Source: UBA6623 sp965238125
Lineage (GTDB): Bacteria > Acidobacteriota > Terriglobia > Bryobacterales > UBA6623
NCBI GenBank assembly: GCA_965238125.1
Contig: OZ250179.1
Coordinates: forward strand, 310,001 to 374,000
Direction of reading: 5' to 3'
Length of the DNA stretch: 64,000 bases
In this document: positions 1-8,124 of the stretch, in pieces
How positions within the stretch are numbered: position 1 is the stretch's first letter
Layout: each line of letters opens with the position of its first letter
Made by a program: the position numbers and the translations under genes
Notes under the pieces: model-generated
Seen by the model: only the letters and a program-made list of their open reading frames with translations
Told to the model about the DNA's origin: nothing
Database searches by the model: none

Positions 1-1
1 G

Positions 2-334
2 GTTGTGCGCAACGGGTCACGACTCAATCGCGTGATGGTGATGAGACTGGACCCGGCGACGCTGTCGGAAAAAACCGCACGGGGGGCTGCCGACGGGATC
101 GTGGCCTACTCGGCCATATGTCCCCACACGGGTTGCGATGTCGAGGGTTGGAATGAGGAAACGCACCGGCTAGTCTGCCCATGCCACGAATCCGAATTCG
201 AGGTCTCCGACGGTGCCCGTGTTCTGACGGGACCGGCCCCGAAACCCCTAGCGATGCTGCCTCTCGAGATCGCCGAGAACGAGTTGCGCGTGGCGCGTGG
301 GTTTACGCGCCGCGTCGGCTTTCAGCCGCGGTGA
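2..334 (+). CDS. Rieske [2Fe-2S] domain protein, 5' end outside window
   Basis: The frame is open from the first bases of the window, so this is the C-terminal part of a longer gene; a GTG at 5 is only an internal candidate. The visible part carries both halves of a Rieske cluster site: CPHTGC (Cys and His ligands) and, 20-odd residues later, CPCHES. It ends in the usual ...GPAPKPL..LP region. A Rieske protein passes electrons through a high-potential 2Fe-2S cluster. It lies 47 bp upstream of a PQQ-dependent dehydrogenase on the same strand, so it may belong to that enzyme's electron-transfer chain (inference). Whether it is a bc-complex-type subunit or a soluble ferredoxin cannot be told without the N-terminus. 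Confidence 0.85.
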   Translation, partial: VVRNGSRLNRVMVMRLDPATLSEKTARGAADGIVAYSAICPHTGCDVEGWNEETHRLVCPCHESEFEVSDGARVLTGPAPKPLAMLPLEIAENELRVARGFTRRVGFQPR

Positions 335-381
335 CACGACGATAACCGTCAGCCACCCAGCCCACCCACCACAGGAGAGTC

Positions 382-2148
382 ATGCTACGTCCTACGTCCG
401 TTTTTGCCCGATTCCATCCGGTCGCCGTTTGGCTGGCCGTGTCGCTCGTTGCCGGCGGGCTTCCCTCGTCGAGCCTCGGGCAGTCCGCGCCTGCCTACAA
501 GAACGTAACGAATGAGCGCTTGACGAATCCGGAGCCGCGCAACTGGCTGATGTATCGCGGCAGCTACGATTCGAAGGGCTACAGCGCCCTCGACCAGATC
601 AACACCAGTAACGTGAGCCGGCTCGTTCCGGTCTGGACCTTCTCCACGGGGATGCGCGAGGGACACCAGGCCCCGCCCATCGTGAACGAGGGCGTGATGT
701 TCGTGACGACGCCCCACAATCGCGTGCTGGCGCTCGATGCCCGCAGCGGCGATCTCCTCTGGCGCTACGACCGCGAGCTGCCCGAGGACCAATTCCAGAT
801 GCACCCCACCAACCGGGGCGTGGCGCTCTACGCGGACCGCGTCTACCTGGCGACGGCGGACGCCTACCTCGTCGCCCTCGACGCGCGCAGCGGCGAGGTG
901 GTCTGGGAGCGCGAGGTGGAGGACTACACGGCGGGTTACTACATGACGCTGGCTCCGTTGGTCGCGGCGGGCAAAGTGATGGTGGGCGTCTCGGGCGGCG
1001 AGTTCGGCATCCGCGGCTTCGTTGCGGCCTTCGACGCGATGACGGGCGAGCAGTCCTGGAAGACCTACACGATCCCAGCACCGGGCGAGCCTGGCAGCGA
1101 AACGTGGGAGGGCGATAGTTGGAAGACAGGCGGCGCGTCGGTGTGGATCACGGGCTCGTACGACCCGCGGTTCGGACTGAGTTACTGGGGCACCGGCAAC
1201 GCAGCCCCCTGGATGGGTGACACGCGCCCCGGCGACAACCTCTACGCCACGTCGGTGATCGCGCTGGATGTCGAGACAGGCGCGCTCCGCGCCCACCACC
1301 AGTACCACTGGAACGACTCCTGGGACTGGGACGAAGTCTCCGCCCCGCTGCTGCTGGACTTCCGGCGCGACGGCCGAACGATCCGGGGCCTGGTCCACCC
1401 CGGCCGCAACGGTTATCTTTGGTTCCTCGAGCGCGGGCGTGACCGCATCGATTTCGTCGACGCGCGGCCCTATGTGCGCCAGAACGTTTTCGTGAGCATC
1501 GACCCCAAGACGGGACGGCCCGGCTACGACCCGGCGCGCAAACCAGGCACCGGAAAACGCACCGAGTTCTGCCCTTCGCTGTGGGGCGGCAAGGACTGGC
1601 CGCCGGCGGCCTACAGCCCGAAGACCGGCTACCTCTACATCCCCGCGAATGAGAACCTCTGCGGCTCGATGACGGGTAAGGAAATCGAGTATAGACGCGG
1701 TCGGATGTTCATTGGAGCGGTTAACCAGGGAGCGGAGCTGATCCTTCACGAGGACGCCAAGGACCACATTGGCGAGCTGCAGGCCTGGGATCCGGACGGG
1801 CCCAAGAAGGTGTGGACGACGACCTTCGCAAGCCACAACTGGGGCCCGGTGCTCGCAACGGCGGGCGACGTGATCTTCATGGGCGGCACGAATGACCGCT
1901 ATTTCCGTGCTTTCGACGCCCGCACGGGGGACGAGCTTTGGAAGCAACGCACGAACTCCGGCGTGACGGGAGTGCCCAGCAGCTACGAGATAGACGGCAT
2001 CCAATACGTGGCCGTGCTTTCGGGCTGGGGCGTCGATTCCGAACGCCAGCAGGCAATGCTGAACCGCCTGCTCGGGACCGAGACCTACGTGCCTCAAGGG
2101 GGAGTGCTCTGGGTGTTCGCTCTGCCGCGGGCTACGCCGACCCAGTGA
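382..2148 (+). CDS. PQQ-dependent alcohol dehydrogenase, lanthanide-type (XoxF/ExaF-like) active site
   Basis: 588 residues, the usual size of type I quinoprotein alcohol dehydrogenases. An N-terminal signal peptide (hydrophobic stretch about residues 13-32, Ala/Gly-rich cleavage zone) points to the periplasm. Beta-propeller W-motif repeats recur, such as ALDARSGDLLWRY and ALDARSGEVVWERE. Expected metal/PQQ ligands are visible: E207 (GGEFG), N273 (GTGNAAP), catalytic D315 and a second Asp two residues on, D317 (WDWDE). In this family the extra Asp at +2 marks lanthanide-dependent enzymes (XoxF, ExaF), whereas calcium enzymes have a small residue. The adjacent Cys-Cys pair typical of methanol dehydrogenases is not present. 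ATG follows a GGAGA at 371-376. A long antisense frame covers the gene but is an effect of high GC3. Confidence 0.9.
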   Translation: MLRPTSVFARFHPVAVWLAVSLVAGGLPSSSLGQSAPAYKNVTNERLTNPEPRNWLMYRGSYDSKGYSALDQINTSNVSRLVPVWTFSTGMREGHQAPPIVNEGVMFVTTPHNRVLALDARSGDLLWRYDRELPEDQFQMHPTNRGVALYADRVYLATADAYLVALDARSGEVVWEREVEDYTAGYYMTLAPLVAAGKVMVGVSGGEFGIRGFVAAFDAMTGEQSWKTYTIPAPGEPGSETWEGDSWKTGGASVWITGSYDPRFGLSYWGTGNAAPWMGDTRPGDNLYATSVIALDVETGALRAHHQYHWNDSWDWDEVSAPLLLDFRRDGRTIRGLVHPGRNGYLWFLERGRDRIDFVDARPYVRQNVFVSIDPKTGRPGYDPARKPGTGKRTEFCPSLWGGKDWPPAAYSPKTGYLYIPANENLCGSMTGKEIEYRRGRMFIGAVNQGAELILHEDAKDHIGELQAWDPDGPKKVWTTTFASHNWGPVLATAGDVIFMGGTNDRYFRAFDARTGDELWKQRTNSGVTGVPSSYEIDGIQYVAVLSGWGVDSERQQAMLNRLLGTETYVPQGGVLWVFALPRATPTQ

Positions 2149-2520
2149 GAGGGTAGTGTCAAGTTGGAGAAAGCCGATAAAAGGTCGATAGCACTGTCAA
2201 CAATATCGAGAGCACGATTGTGGCAATCCAGGCCTCACAGGCCGAGATGACCGGAAGAATGGAAAGAGCTTTCACCATTTTCATCGCGCTCCTCTAGGCG
2301 TGGTCGTACCCTATTGACATTTGTCCTTGGCTGGTTGGGCAACAACGTCCATAAGCACGCCCAGGCCATTCAGAAGCTAAACACCCTTCTCGATCAGCGT
2401 GAGGATATTGAGTCCCGCGCGCTAAAACAATCGCCCGAATAAGACGCCCGACTCCTTCTGCCGGATTCTTGACGGTGTGCTGTTTGCGTTGTGGCCACCG
2501 TACCGCCGCGACGTTGCGAC
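2149..2520. other. Intergenic region with a broken small reading frame
   Basis: 372 bp between the PQQ dehydrogenase and the hydrolase. The only structure seen is the frameshifted remnant listed at 2181-2442. No clear promoter or terminator. Confidence 0.5.
2181..2442 (+). pseudogene. Remnant of a small coiled-coil/membrane protein, frameshifted
   Basis: Two frames each look protein-like and follow one another. Frame one (2181-2297) reads a polar coiled-coil-like stretch (VDSTVNNIESTIVAIQ) running into RAFTIFIALL and a stop. Frame two (about 2302-2442) continues with LLTFVLGWLGNNVHKHAQA and a charged tail ending ALKQSPE. Joined, they would give a short helix, one membrane segment and a second helix. 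There is no good start codon: a TAA lies directly before 2181. I read it as a decayed gene of unknown function; it could also be chance. Confidence 0.3.
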
Positions 2521-3357
2521 CTACGGCGTGCTGTCCAAATCCTCAGCCGCCAAGCTCGCGTAAAACTCCCGCAGCCTCTTCACATACTCCGGACCCTCGC
2601 GGACAACGATGTCGCTGTGGTGGGCGCCCTCGACCGACCAAAACCGCTTGGGCTGATTCGCCAGATTGAAAACTTCCTGCCCTAAATCGTAGGCGATAAC
2701 TTGGTCCAGGGTTCCGTGCAGCACGAAGACCGGCGCCTTGACGTTCGCAATCTTGTCGCCGGTTGCGAGGCCCGAAACGACAAGCGGCCCGATCACCGGC
2801 AGCACCCTCGCCGCCACCGCTCGGGCCGAGGGGAAAGGCGCTTCCAAGACGACGCCGGCACAGGGTTTTCTCGAAGCCAAATCGACGGCGACCGCACTCC
2901 CAAGCGACTCGCCATAGAGGACGATCTCTTCCGGTGCATACCCGTGCGACGTTAGGTGCTCGTAAGCCGCGTCGGCGGCCCGGTAACACCCCCCCTCCGA
3001 AGCCGATCCGTCACTTTTCCCATAACCGGGATAGTCGAGGATCAACATCGGCGAGCCGGCCTCGATAATGGCCTCGATGTGGTCAACCCGGTGCGTCAGG
3101 TTGCCCGCATTACCGTGAAAGTAGAGCGTGATCAGCGGGCTCGAGTCCGCCGCGGGAATCATCCAACCGTGAATCGTGCCATCCGAGGTATCCAGCCAAA
3201 CGTCCTCCGCTTTCCAATGAGACTGCGTATCCCAAAGCCCCTCGGGATAGCGGCTCGGGTGAAAAACAGCCCTGTTGGCGAAGAAGGTCAGCACGAAGTA
3301 AGCCCACAGGCCGAGCAACGGCCAGCCAATCCAGCGGGGAATACGCGGCGCGGGCAT
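2521..3357 (-). CDS. Membrane-anchored alpha/beta hydrolase
   Basis: 278 residues. Residues 8-28 form an uncleaved N-terminal membrane segment (IGWPLLGLWAYFVLTFFA). The alpha/beta hydrolase core follows: oxyanion-hole motif HGNAGN at 81-86, nucleophile elbow GESLGS with Ser151, acid Asp218 in HGTLDQVI, and catalytic His246 or 247 in EGAHHSD. This is the pattern of the BEM46/YfhR-like S33-type family, which acts on unknown ester or peptide substrates. It runs opposite to the PQQ gene and is 99 bp from the end of the NHL-repeat fragment on the same strand. Confidence 0.85.
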   Translation of the reverse strand: MPAPRIPRWIGWPLLGLWAYFVLTFFANRAVFHPSRYPEGLWDTQSHWKAEDVWLDTSDGTIHGWMIPAADSSPLITLYFHGNAGNLTHRVDHIEAIIEAGSPMLILDYPGYGKSDGSASEGGCYRAADAAYEHLTSHGYAPEEIVLYGESLGSAVAVDLASRKPCAGVVLEAPFPSARAVAARVLPVIGPLVVSGLATGDKIANVKAPVFVLHGTLDQVIAYDLGQEVFNLANQPKRFWSVEGAHHSDIVVREGPEYVKRLREFYASLAAEDLDSTP

Positions 3358-3456
3358 GGAGACTTTTCTATTCTCACAGGTCGTCGATCGGCGTGTTGGG
3401 GGTTTCGCTCCAGAGCGCCGGCACGGAGCTCCTCGGCAAATGTCGAGCCGGCTGAG

Positions 3457-4164
3457 CTATCGCGGGACGAACTTCTGAGCTCGCCAGTTCAAAATCTCGC
3501 TGGTGTAAATGGCGCCGCTTCGGCCGGCGGCGATGTGATGGCAGTAGTTGAACTCGCCCGGTAACTTGCCCGCTTTCCCGAGAACGCCGATAACTCCGCC
3601 GTCTTTGTCGAGCTTCACGACGCGGTTGTTGTACCCGTCGGCCATGTAAATCGCGTCGTCGGTCAACTCCAGCCCCCAGGGCGAGCCGACGTGCGTCCAC
3701 TGCCGCTGGAACTCTCCCTCGGCGTTGAAAATCTGAATGCGGAAATTCTCCCGATCGGCGACATAGACGAGCCCGTCGTCATCGACGGCAATCGAGTGCG
3801 GAATATTGAACTCGCCTTTGGCGACGCCCTTCTTGCCCCAGGCCTTGAGAAAGCGGCCGTCTTTCGAGTACTTGACGACGCGGGAGTTGCCGTAGCCGTC
3901 GCTGACGAAGATCTCGCCGCCCGGGCCGATCGCGACGTCGGTCGGACGGTTGAAGCGATCCGGGTCGTCGCTCGCCTCGCCCTTGCGGCCTAACACCATG
4001 CGGATGCGGCCGGAAGGGTCCATCTTCAAGACGATATGCCCGCCGTCATCAACGGCCCAGACGTTGCCCTCGCGATCGACGTGGACGCCGTGGGGCCGCG
4101 CGAACAACCCCTCGCCCATCGAACGCAAATACTTTCCGCCTTGGTCAAAAACCAGCACCGGATG
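3457..4164 (-). pseudogene. NHL-repeat protein, 5'-truncated at a breakpoint
   Basis: The recognisable part starts at PVLVFDQ (about 4161) and runs through four or more NHL blades (RPHGVHVDREGNVWAVDD, RPTDVAIGPGGEIFVSDGYG, IPHSIAVDDDGLVYVADREN) to the stop at 3457. It resembles the NHL / peptidyl-alpha-hydroxyglycine lyase-like beta-propellers common in Acidobacteriota. Family members have a signal peptide and a first blade before this point. Here the frame instead runs on upstream (to 4383) antisense to an RND adaptor gene, which is not credible coding sequence. So about 60 N-terminal residues appear lost in a rearrangement near 4165-4190. Confidence 0.7.
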
Positions 4165-4176
4165 GCAGCTCAGGCA

Positions 4177-4407
4177 GGCTTCGGCTTTCGTGGGGTCGTC
4201 CGCAGCGGCCCCGACGAATTCGTCTTCTTGCTCGGCGAGGACGGCAAGGTGAACCGCATGCCTGTCCGATCCGGCTCCGGAGTCGGAAACTGGGTCGAGG
4301 TGCGCGGCGAGATCCTTCCCGGGCAACGCGTCGTCACGCGCGGAAATGAGCGTTTGCGCCCCGGACACCCGGCCCAGGGCCAACCGATCGAGTACGAGTT
4401 GCCATGA
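4177..4407 (+). pseudogene. RND periplasmic adaptor (HlyD/MFP), C-terminal fragment
   Basis: Only about the last 75 residues of a membrane-fusion protein remain. The pattern VVRSGPDEFVFLL...VNRMPVRSG...VEVRGEILPGQRVVTRGNERLRPG is the typical C-terminal beta-barrel and membrane-proximal end of RND adaptors. Its stop overlaps the start of the RND pump by 4 bp (ATGA at 4404), the normal adaptor-pump arrangement. The upstream part, including the lipoyl hairpin and signal peptide, is absent: upstream sequence belongs to a gene on the other strand. The pump therefore probably lacks its native adaptor and promoter unless another locus supplies them. Confidence 0.75.
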
Positions 4408-7400
4408 CCATCGTACGCGGCGCGATTAAAAACCCGGTCACCACGGCCATCGGCGTCATGTTGCTGACGCTGTTCGGCGCCATTGCGCTTTTTCGTATCC
4501 CGGTTCAGCTGACTCCAACGGTTGAAGACCCGGAGGTCACCGTCATCACTCGGTGGCCGGGCGCCAGCCCGCATGAGGTCGAGCGCGAGATCGTCGACGA
4601 GCAAGAAGAGCAGCTCAAAAGTCTCGAAGGCCTCGTCGAGATGGAGAGCGAGAGCCGCGAACACGAGGCGCAGGTCACTCTTCGTTTCCTGGTGGGAACG
4701 AACTTGGATACGGCCGTTCTCAAGGTGTCCAACGCACTCGAGCAGGTTCCCAGCTACCCTGACGACGCCGACAAGCCGATCATTCGCACCGTGGATGTTC
4801 GTGCTAACGCCGTCGGCTGGTTCTTGTTGGCGCCGACCGAAGAAGACGGGTTCCAGGGCGACATCGCCACGCAGTACGACTTCCTCGACGATTTCGTGAA
4901 ACCCGAATTCGAGCGGGTCGGGGGAGTGGCCAGCTCCAACATCATGGCGGGCCGGGAAATCGAGATGCACGTCATCGTCGACCCGGCTAAACTCGCCGCT
5001 CGACAGGTTACCTTCAACCAACTCGGCGACGCGCTGGAACGCGAAAACCGAAACTATAGCGGCGGTGATTTCGACGAGGGCAAGCGCCGTTACCTGGTTC
5101 GCACCGTGGGAGAGTACGCCTCGCCGGCCGACATCGAGGACGTTGTCATCACGGTGCGCAACGGCGTGCCGATTTATATCCGAGACGTCGGTTACGCGCA
5201 GATCGGCTACCGCAAGGCGACCGAGAAGGGGGCCTTCTACGGCCGCGAAATAATCGCAATCAACGTCGTCAAGGAGCCGGGCGCCAATCTGCTCAACTTG
5301 ATGACGGTATGGCAGCAGCGACTTGCCGACATCAATGAACGGCTGCTGAAACCGCGCGGTCTGCATCTGATACAGGTCTACGACGAATCGACCTACATCC
5401 ACAGCTCGATCGAATTGGTTCAACAGAGCCTCGTCGTTGGAGGCTGTTTGGCGATCGCGGTGCTTTTGATCTTCTTGCGCAGCTTCAGCAGCACGCTCGT
5501 GGTCGCGGTCGCCATTCCGATCAGCGTCATCGGCACCTTTCTGATGATGAATCTGTTCGGGCGCACGCTGAACGTCATCAGCCTGGCCGGGATGACGTTT
5601 GCCGTCGGCATGGTGGTCGACAACTCGATCGTCGTTCTCGAAAACATCTATCGCCACCGGCAAATGGGGAAATCACGCTTTCAGGCCGCTTACACGGGTG
5701 CGTCGGAGGTTTGGGGAGCCGTTCTTGCCAGCACATTGACCACGATCGCGGTCTTCTTGCCGGTTTTGTTCATTGAAGAGGAAGCAGGCCAGTTGTTTCG
5801 CGACATTGCGTTGGCGATCAGCTGCGCGGTGGGCCTGAGCCTGATTGTTTCGATCACCGTCATCCCGAGTCTGTCGGCGAAGATTCTGCGTGCGGCCGAG
5901 GGCGACCATGCGCGCTTCGGGTTCCGTAACTTGTTCGGATTGGTGGGGGTAGGCGAAGCCGTCACCAACGCCGCGACGGCGGCCGTCTATTGGCTCTGCG
6001 GTGGCTTCTTCCGAAGGCTTCTGACCGTGACCGCGCTCACGGCGGCGTCGATCGGTTTGAGTGTTTGGTTGATGCCCAAGGCGGAGTATCTTCCTCGCGG
6101 CAACCAGGACTTCGCCTTCGGCATCATACTTCCGCCGCCCGGCCACAGCGTTGACGAAATCTTCGCCTACCGCCACCGAATCGTCGAGGAACTGGGCTAT
6201 CTCTGGCAGACGCCCGACGAGGAGGCGGCCGCTCTACCGGGCGGCGGCATCAGCGGGTTGTTCTTCATCGCCAATCCGAATCAAACCATGATGGGATTCC
6301 GCTCCGGCGATCCGGGGCGGGTTCGCGAACTGATCCCCGTGGTGCAAGGGGTGATTCAGTCTTTCCCGGGCGCGATCGCGTTTTTGCAGCAATCCAGCAT
6401 TTTCTCGAGAAGGTTGGGAGAGGGGCGCGGGATCGATATCGACATCACCGGGCCTGAAATCGAACGTCTCATCGACTTGGGCGGTGAAATCCTAGGCCGA
6501 GCGATGCAGGGTATTCCGGGTTCACAGGTACGCCCCATCCCGAGCCTTGAACTGGGCAATCCGGAGGTTCGCGTCGTCACAAACCGCCGCCGCGCCGCCG
6601 AGGCGGGGGTGACGAACCGCGATCTCGGCTTCACCGTCAGCGCTCTGATCGATGGGGCCAAGGCCAGCGACTTTCAGTACCAGGGCGAGGAAATCGATCT
6701 CATCGTCAAGGCCGAGCGGAGCTTTGCTCACCGCACGCACTTGATCGAACAAATGCCCATTGCCACCCCGGACGGCCGCTTGATCACGCTGGGTTCGGTG
6801 GCGGACCTTTCCCTGGTCAACGGACCGGTGCAAATCAACCATACCGAGCGGCTGCGCACGATTACGATTCAGGTCACGCCGCCCCCGGAGACGCCTCTCC
6901 AGGAAGCCATGGACTTCGTTGAGGCGGGCATCCTCGCTCCCATGCGGGAAGCCGGAAGATTGGGCGGTCTTTATCAAACGCGGTTGAGCGGGACAGCCGA
7001 CAAACTTTCCCAGACGGTCGAAGCGTTGAAGTGGAATTTGGTACTCGCCCTCATCATTACCTACCTGCTGATGGCGGCATTGTTTGAAAGCTTCCTGCAT
7101 CCTTTCGTCATCATGTTCAGCGTTCCGCTGGCGGCATTGGGGGGCTTTCTCGGGCTCGCCGCGCTGAACAAGTTCCTGACCTTCCAGGCACTCGACGTGC
7201 TGACGATGCTCGGGTTCATCATCTTGATCGGGACGGTGGTGAACAATGCCATCCTGATCGTCCACCAAGCGCTGAACCACATGAAGAAAGACGGCATGGC
7301 GCCCCGCGAGGCGATCCGCGAATCGACCCGCACCCGCATCCGCCCGATCTTCATGAGCGTTTCGACGAGTGTCTGCGGCATGATGCCGTTGGTATTGTTC

Positions 7401-7589
7401 CCGGGCTCGGGCTCGGAGCTTTATCGCGGCCTCGGCAGCGTAGTGGTCGGCGGCCTGCTGCTATCCACCGTATTTACACTCTTTCTCGTGCCCGCCCTAT
7501 TCAGCCTCACCCTGGACATCAAGCAAGCGATCATCAACGGCCTGCATAGTCTCTTCGGTCACGCGAGCGAACCGGCGCCGGGCGACTAG
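4404..7589 (+). CDS. RND-family efflux pump inner-membrane subunit (AcrB/HAE1-like)
   Basis: 1061 residues, full length for AcrB-like RND transporters, which are trimeric proton-driven exporters. The N-terminus has the cytoplasmic start plus TM1 and the conserved start of the porter domain (IPVQLTPTVEDPEVTVITRWPGASPHEVE). TM2-TM6 lie around residues 335-500, with MTFAVGMVVDNSIVVLENIYRHR being the TM4 region that holds the proton-relay Asp (AGMTFAVGMVVD). The second porter half and TM8-TM12 follow (about 870-1040; GFIILIGTVVNNAILIVHQA). ATGA overlap couples it to the truncated adaptor upstream. The substrate cannot be told; the family includes drug and heavy-metal pumps, and no metal-pump signature was noticed. 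Confidence 0.92.
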   Translation: MTIVRGAIKNPVTTAIGVMLLTLFGAIALFRIPVQLTPTVEDPEVTVITRWPGASPHEVEREIVDEQEEQLKSLEGLVEMESESREHEAQVTLRFLVGTNLDTAVLKVSNALEQVPSYPDDADKPIIRTVDVRANAVGWFLLAPTEEDGFQGDIATQYDFLDDFVKPEFERVGGVASSNIMAGREIEMHVIVDPAKLAARQVTFNQLGDALERENRNYSGGDFDEGKRRYLVRTVGEYASPADIEDVVITVRNGVPIYIRDVGYAQIGYRKATEKGAFYGREIIAINVVKEPGANLLNLMTVWQQRLADINERLLKPRGLHLIQVYDESTYIHSSIELVQQSLVVGGCLAIAVLLIFLRSFSSTLVVAVAIPISVIGTFLMMNLFGRTLNVISLAGMTFAVGMVVDNSIVVLENIYRHRQMGKSRFQAAYTGASEVWGAVLASTLTTIAVFLPVLFIEEEAGQLFRDIALAISCAVGLSLIVSITVIPSLSAKILRAAEGDHARFGFRNLFGLVGVGEAVTNAATAAVYWLCGGFFRRLLTVTALTAASIGLSVWLMPKAEYLPRGNQDFAFGIILPPPGHSVDEIFAYRHRIVEELGYLWQTPDEEAAALPGGGISGLFFIANPNQTMMGFRSGDPGRVRELIPVVQGVIQSFPGAIAFLQQSSIFSRRLGEGRGIDIDITGPEIERLIDLGGEILGRAMQGIPGSQVRPIPSLELGNPEVRVVTNRRRAAEAGVTNRDLGFTVSALIDGAKASDFQYQGEEIDLIVKAERSFAHRTHLIEQMPIATPDGRLITLGSVADLSLVNGPVQINHTERLRTITIQVTPPPETPLQEAMDFVEAGILAPMREAGRLGGLYQTRLSGTADKLSQTVEALKWNLVLALIITYLLMAALFESFLHPFVIMFSVPLAALGGFLGLAALNKFLTFQALDVLTMLGFIILIGTVVNNAILIVHQALNHMKKDGMAPREAIRESTRTRIRPIFMSVSTSVCGMMPLVLFPGSGSELYRGLGSVVVGGLLLSTVFTLFLVPALFSLTLDIKQAIINGLHSLFGHASEPAPGD

Positions 7590-7625
7590 CTCGGGGCGAG
7601 GGGAAGATGAGATTCGGATGATGAA

Positions 7626-7805
7626 GTGGGCCACCTTGACCGAGCCGTGACTCCTGGTGATCTGAATTTACCCGGTTATCGGCTTCACCCGTTGAAGGGT
7701 GATCGCAAGGGTTATTGGAGCGTCACGATATCCGGGAATTTGAGGATCATCTTCCGCTTGGAGGACGACGATGTTTTTGACGTCGATTTGGTCGATTACC
7801 ACTAA
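7626..7805 (+). pseudogene. higB: HigB-like toxin, 5'-truncated
   Basis: The 59 readable residues match the C-terminal two thirds of HigB/RelE-type mRNA interferases: LNLPGYRLHPLKGDRKG, then WSVTISGNLRIIFR and the ending DVDLVDYH. Family members are about 92 residues; the first 30 or so are missing, with an in-frame TGA just upstream of the GTG at 7626. It lies 18 bp before a HigA-type gene, the standard toxin-antitoxin order. The truncation probably removed activity. Confidence 0.75.
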
Positions 7806-7823
7806 ACATTGGGAGCCGACGTT

Positions 7824-8121
7824 ATGCCTATGAAGAATCCGCCCCATCCCGGGCGATCGATCAAAGACGCCTGCCTAGCCCCTTTGGGATTGAGTGTAAC
7901 CGAAGGCGCCAGGGTCCTCGGCGTAGCTCGGCATACGCTGTCGCGTGTGATTAACGGCCAGGCCGGAATTTCCCCTGAAATGGCGATTCGGTTGGAGAAG
8001 GGCCGGCTGGTCGAACGCCGACCACTGGCTGCGATTGCAAACGGCCCACGACCTATCGCGGGCGCGTCAGAGCGCGGATCAGATCAAAGTCAAACGTTAC
8101 GAACCGCAACCGGCGGCGTAG
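7824..8121 (+). pseudogene. higA: HigA-family antitoxin (XRE HTH), one-base frameshift
   Basis: Starts MPMKNPPHPGRSIKDACLAP, a very typical HigA N-terminus, followed by the helix-turn-helix LSVTEGARVLGVARHTLSRVINGQAGISPEMAIRLEK. After LEK the frame changes: an extra G in the run at about 7998-8001 shifts it. In the other frame the expected tail continues as AGWSNADHWLRLQTAHDLS...ADQIKVKRYEPQPAA with a stop at 8119-8121. Without correction the frame runs to 8183 with an unrelated tail. The DNA-binding part is intact, so partial function is possible. A sequencing error cannot be excluded. Confidence 0.8.
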
Positions 8122-8124
8122 ACG

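Noticed and set aside
385..2097. 570-codon open frame antisense to the PQQ dehydrogenase
   Set aside because: Composition is Arg/Val/Ala-rich without domains; typical antisense open frame of a high-GC gene with strong third-position bias.
4162..4176. CLSCH (C-x-x-C-H) haem-like motif in the extended NHL frame
   Set aside because: It lies in the junction zone that is antisense to the RND adaptor, with no cytochrome fold around it; likely chance.
4170..5663. Long antisense frame over the RND pump
   Set aside because: No start signal or motif; shadow of the pump's codon usage.
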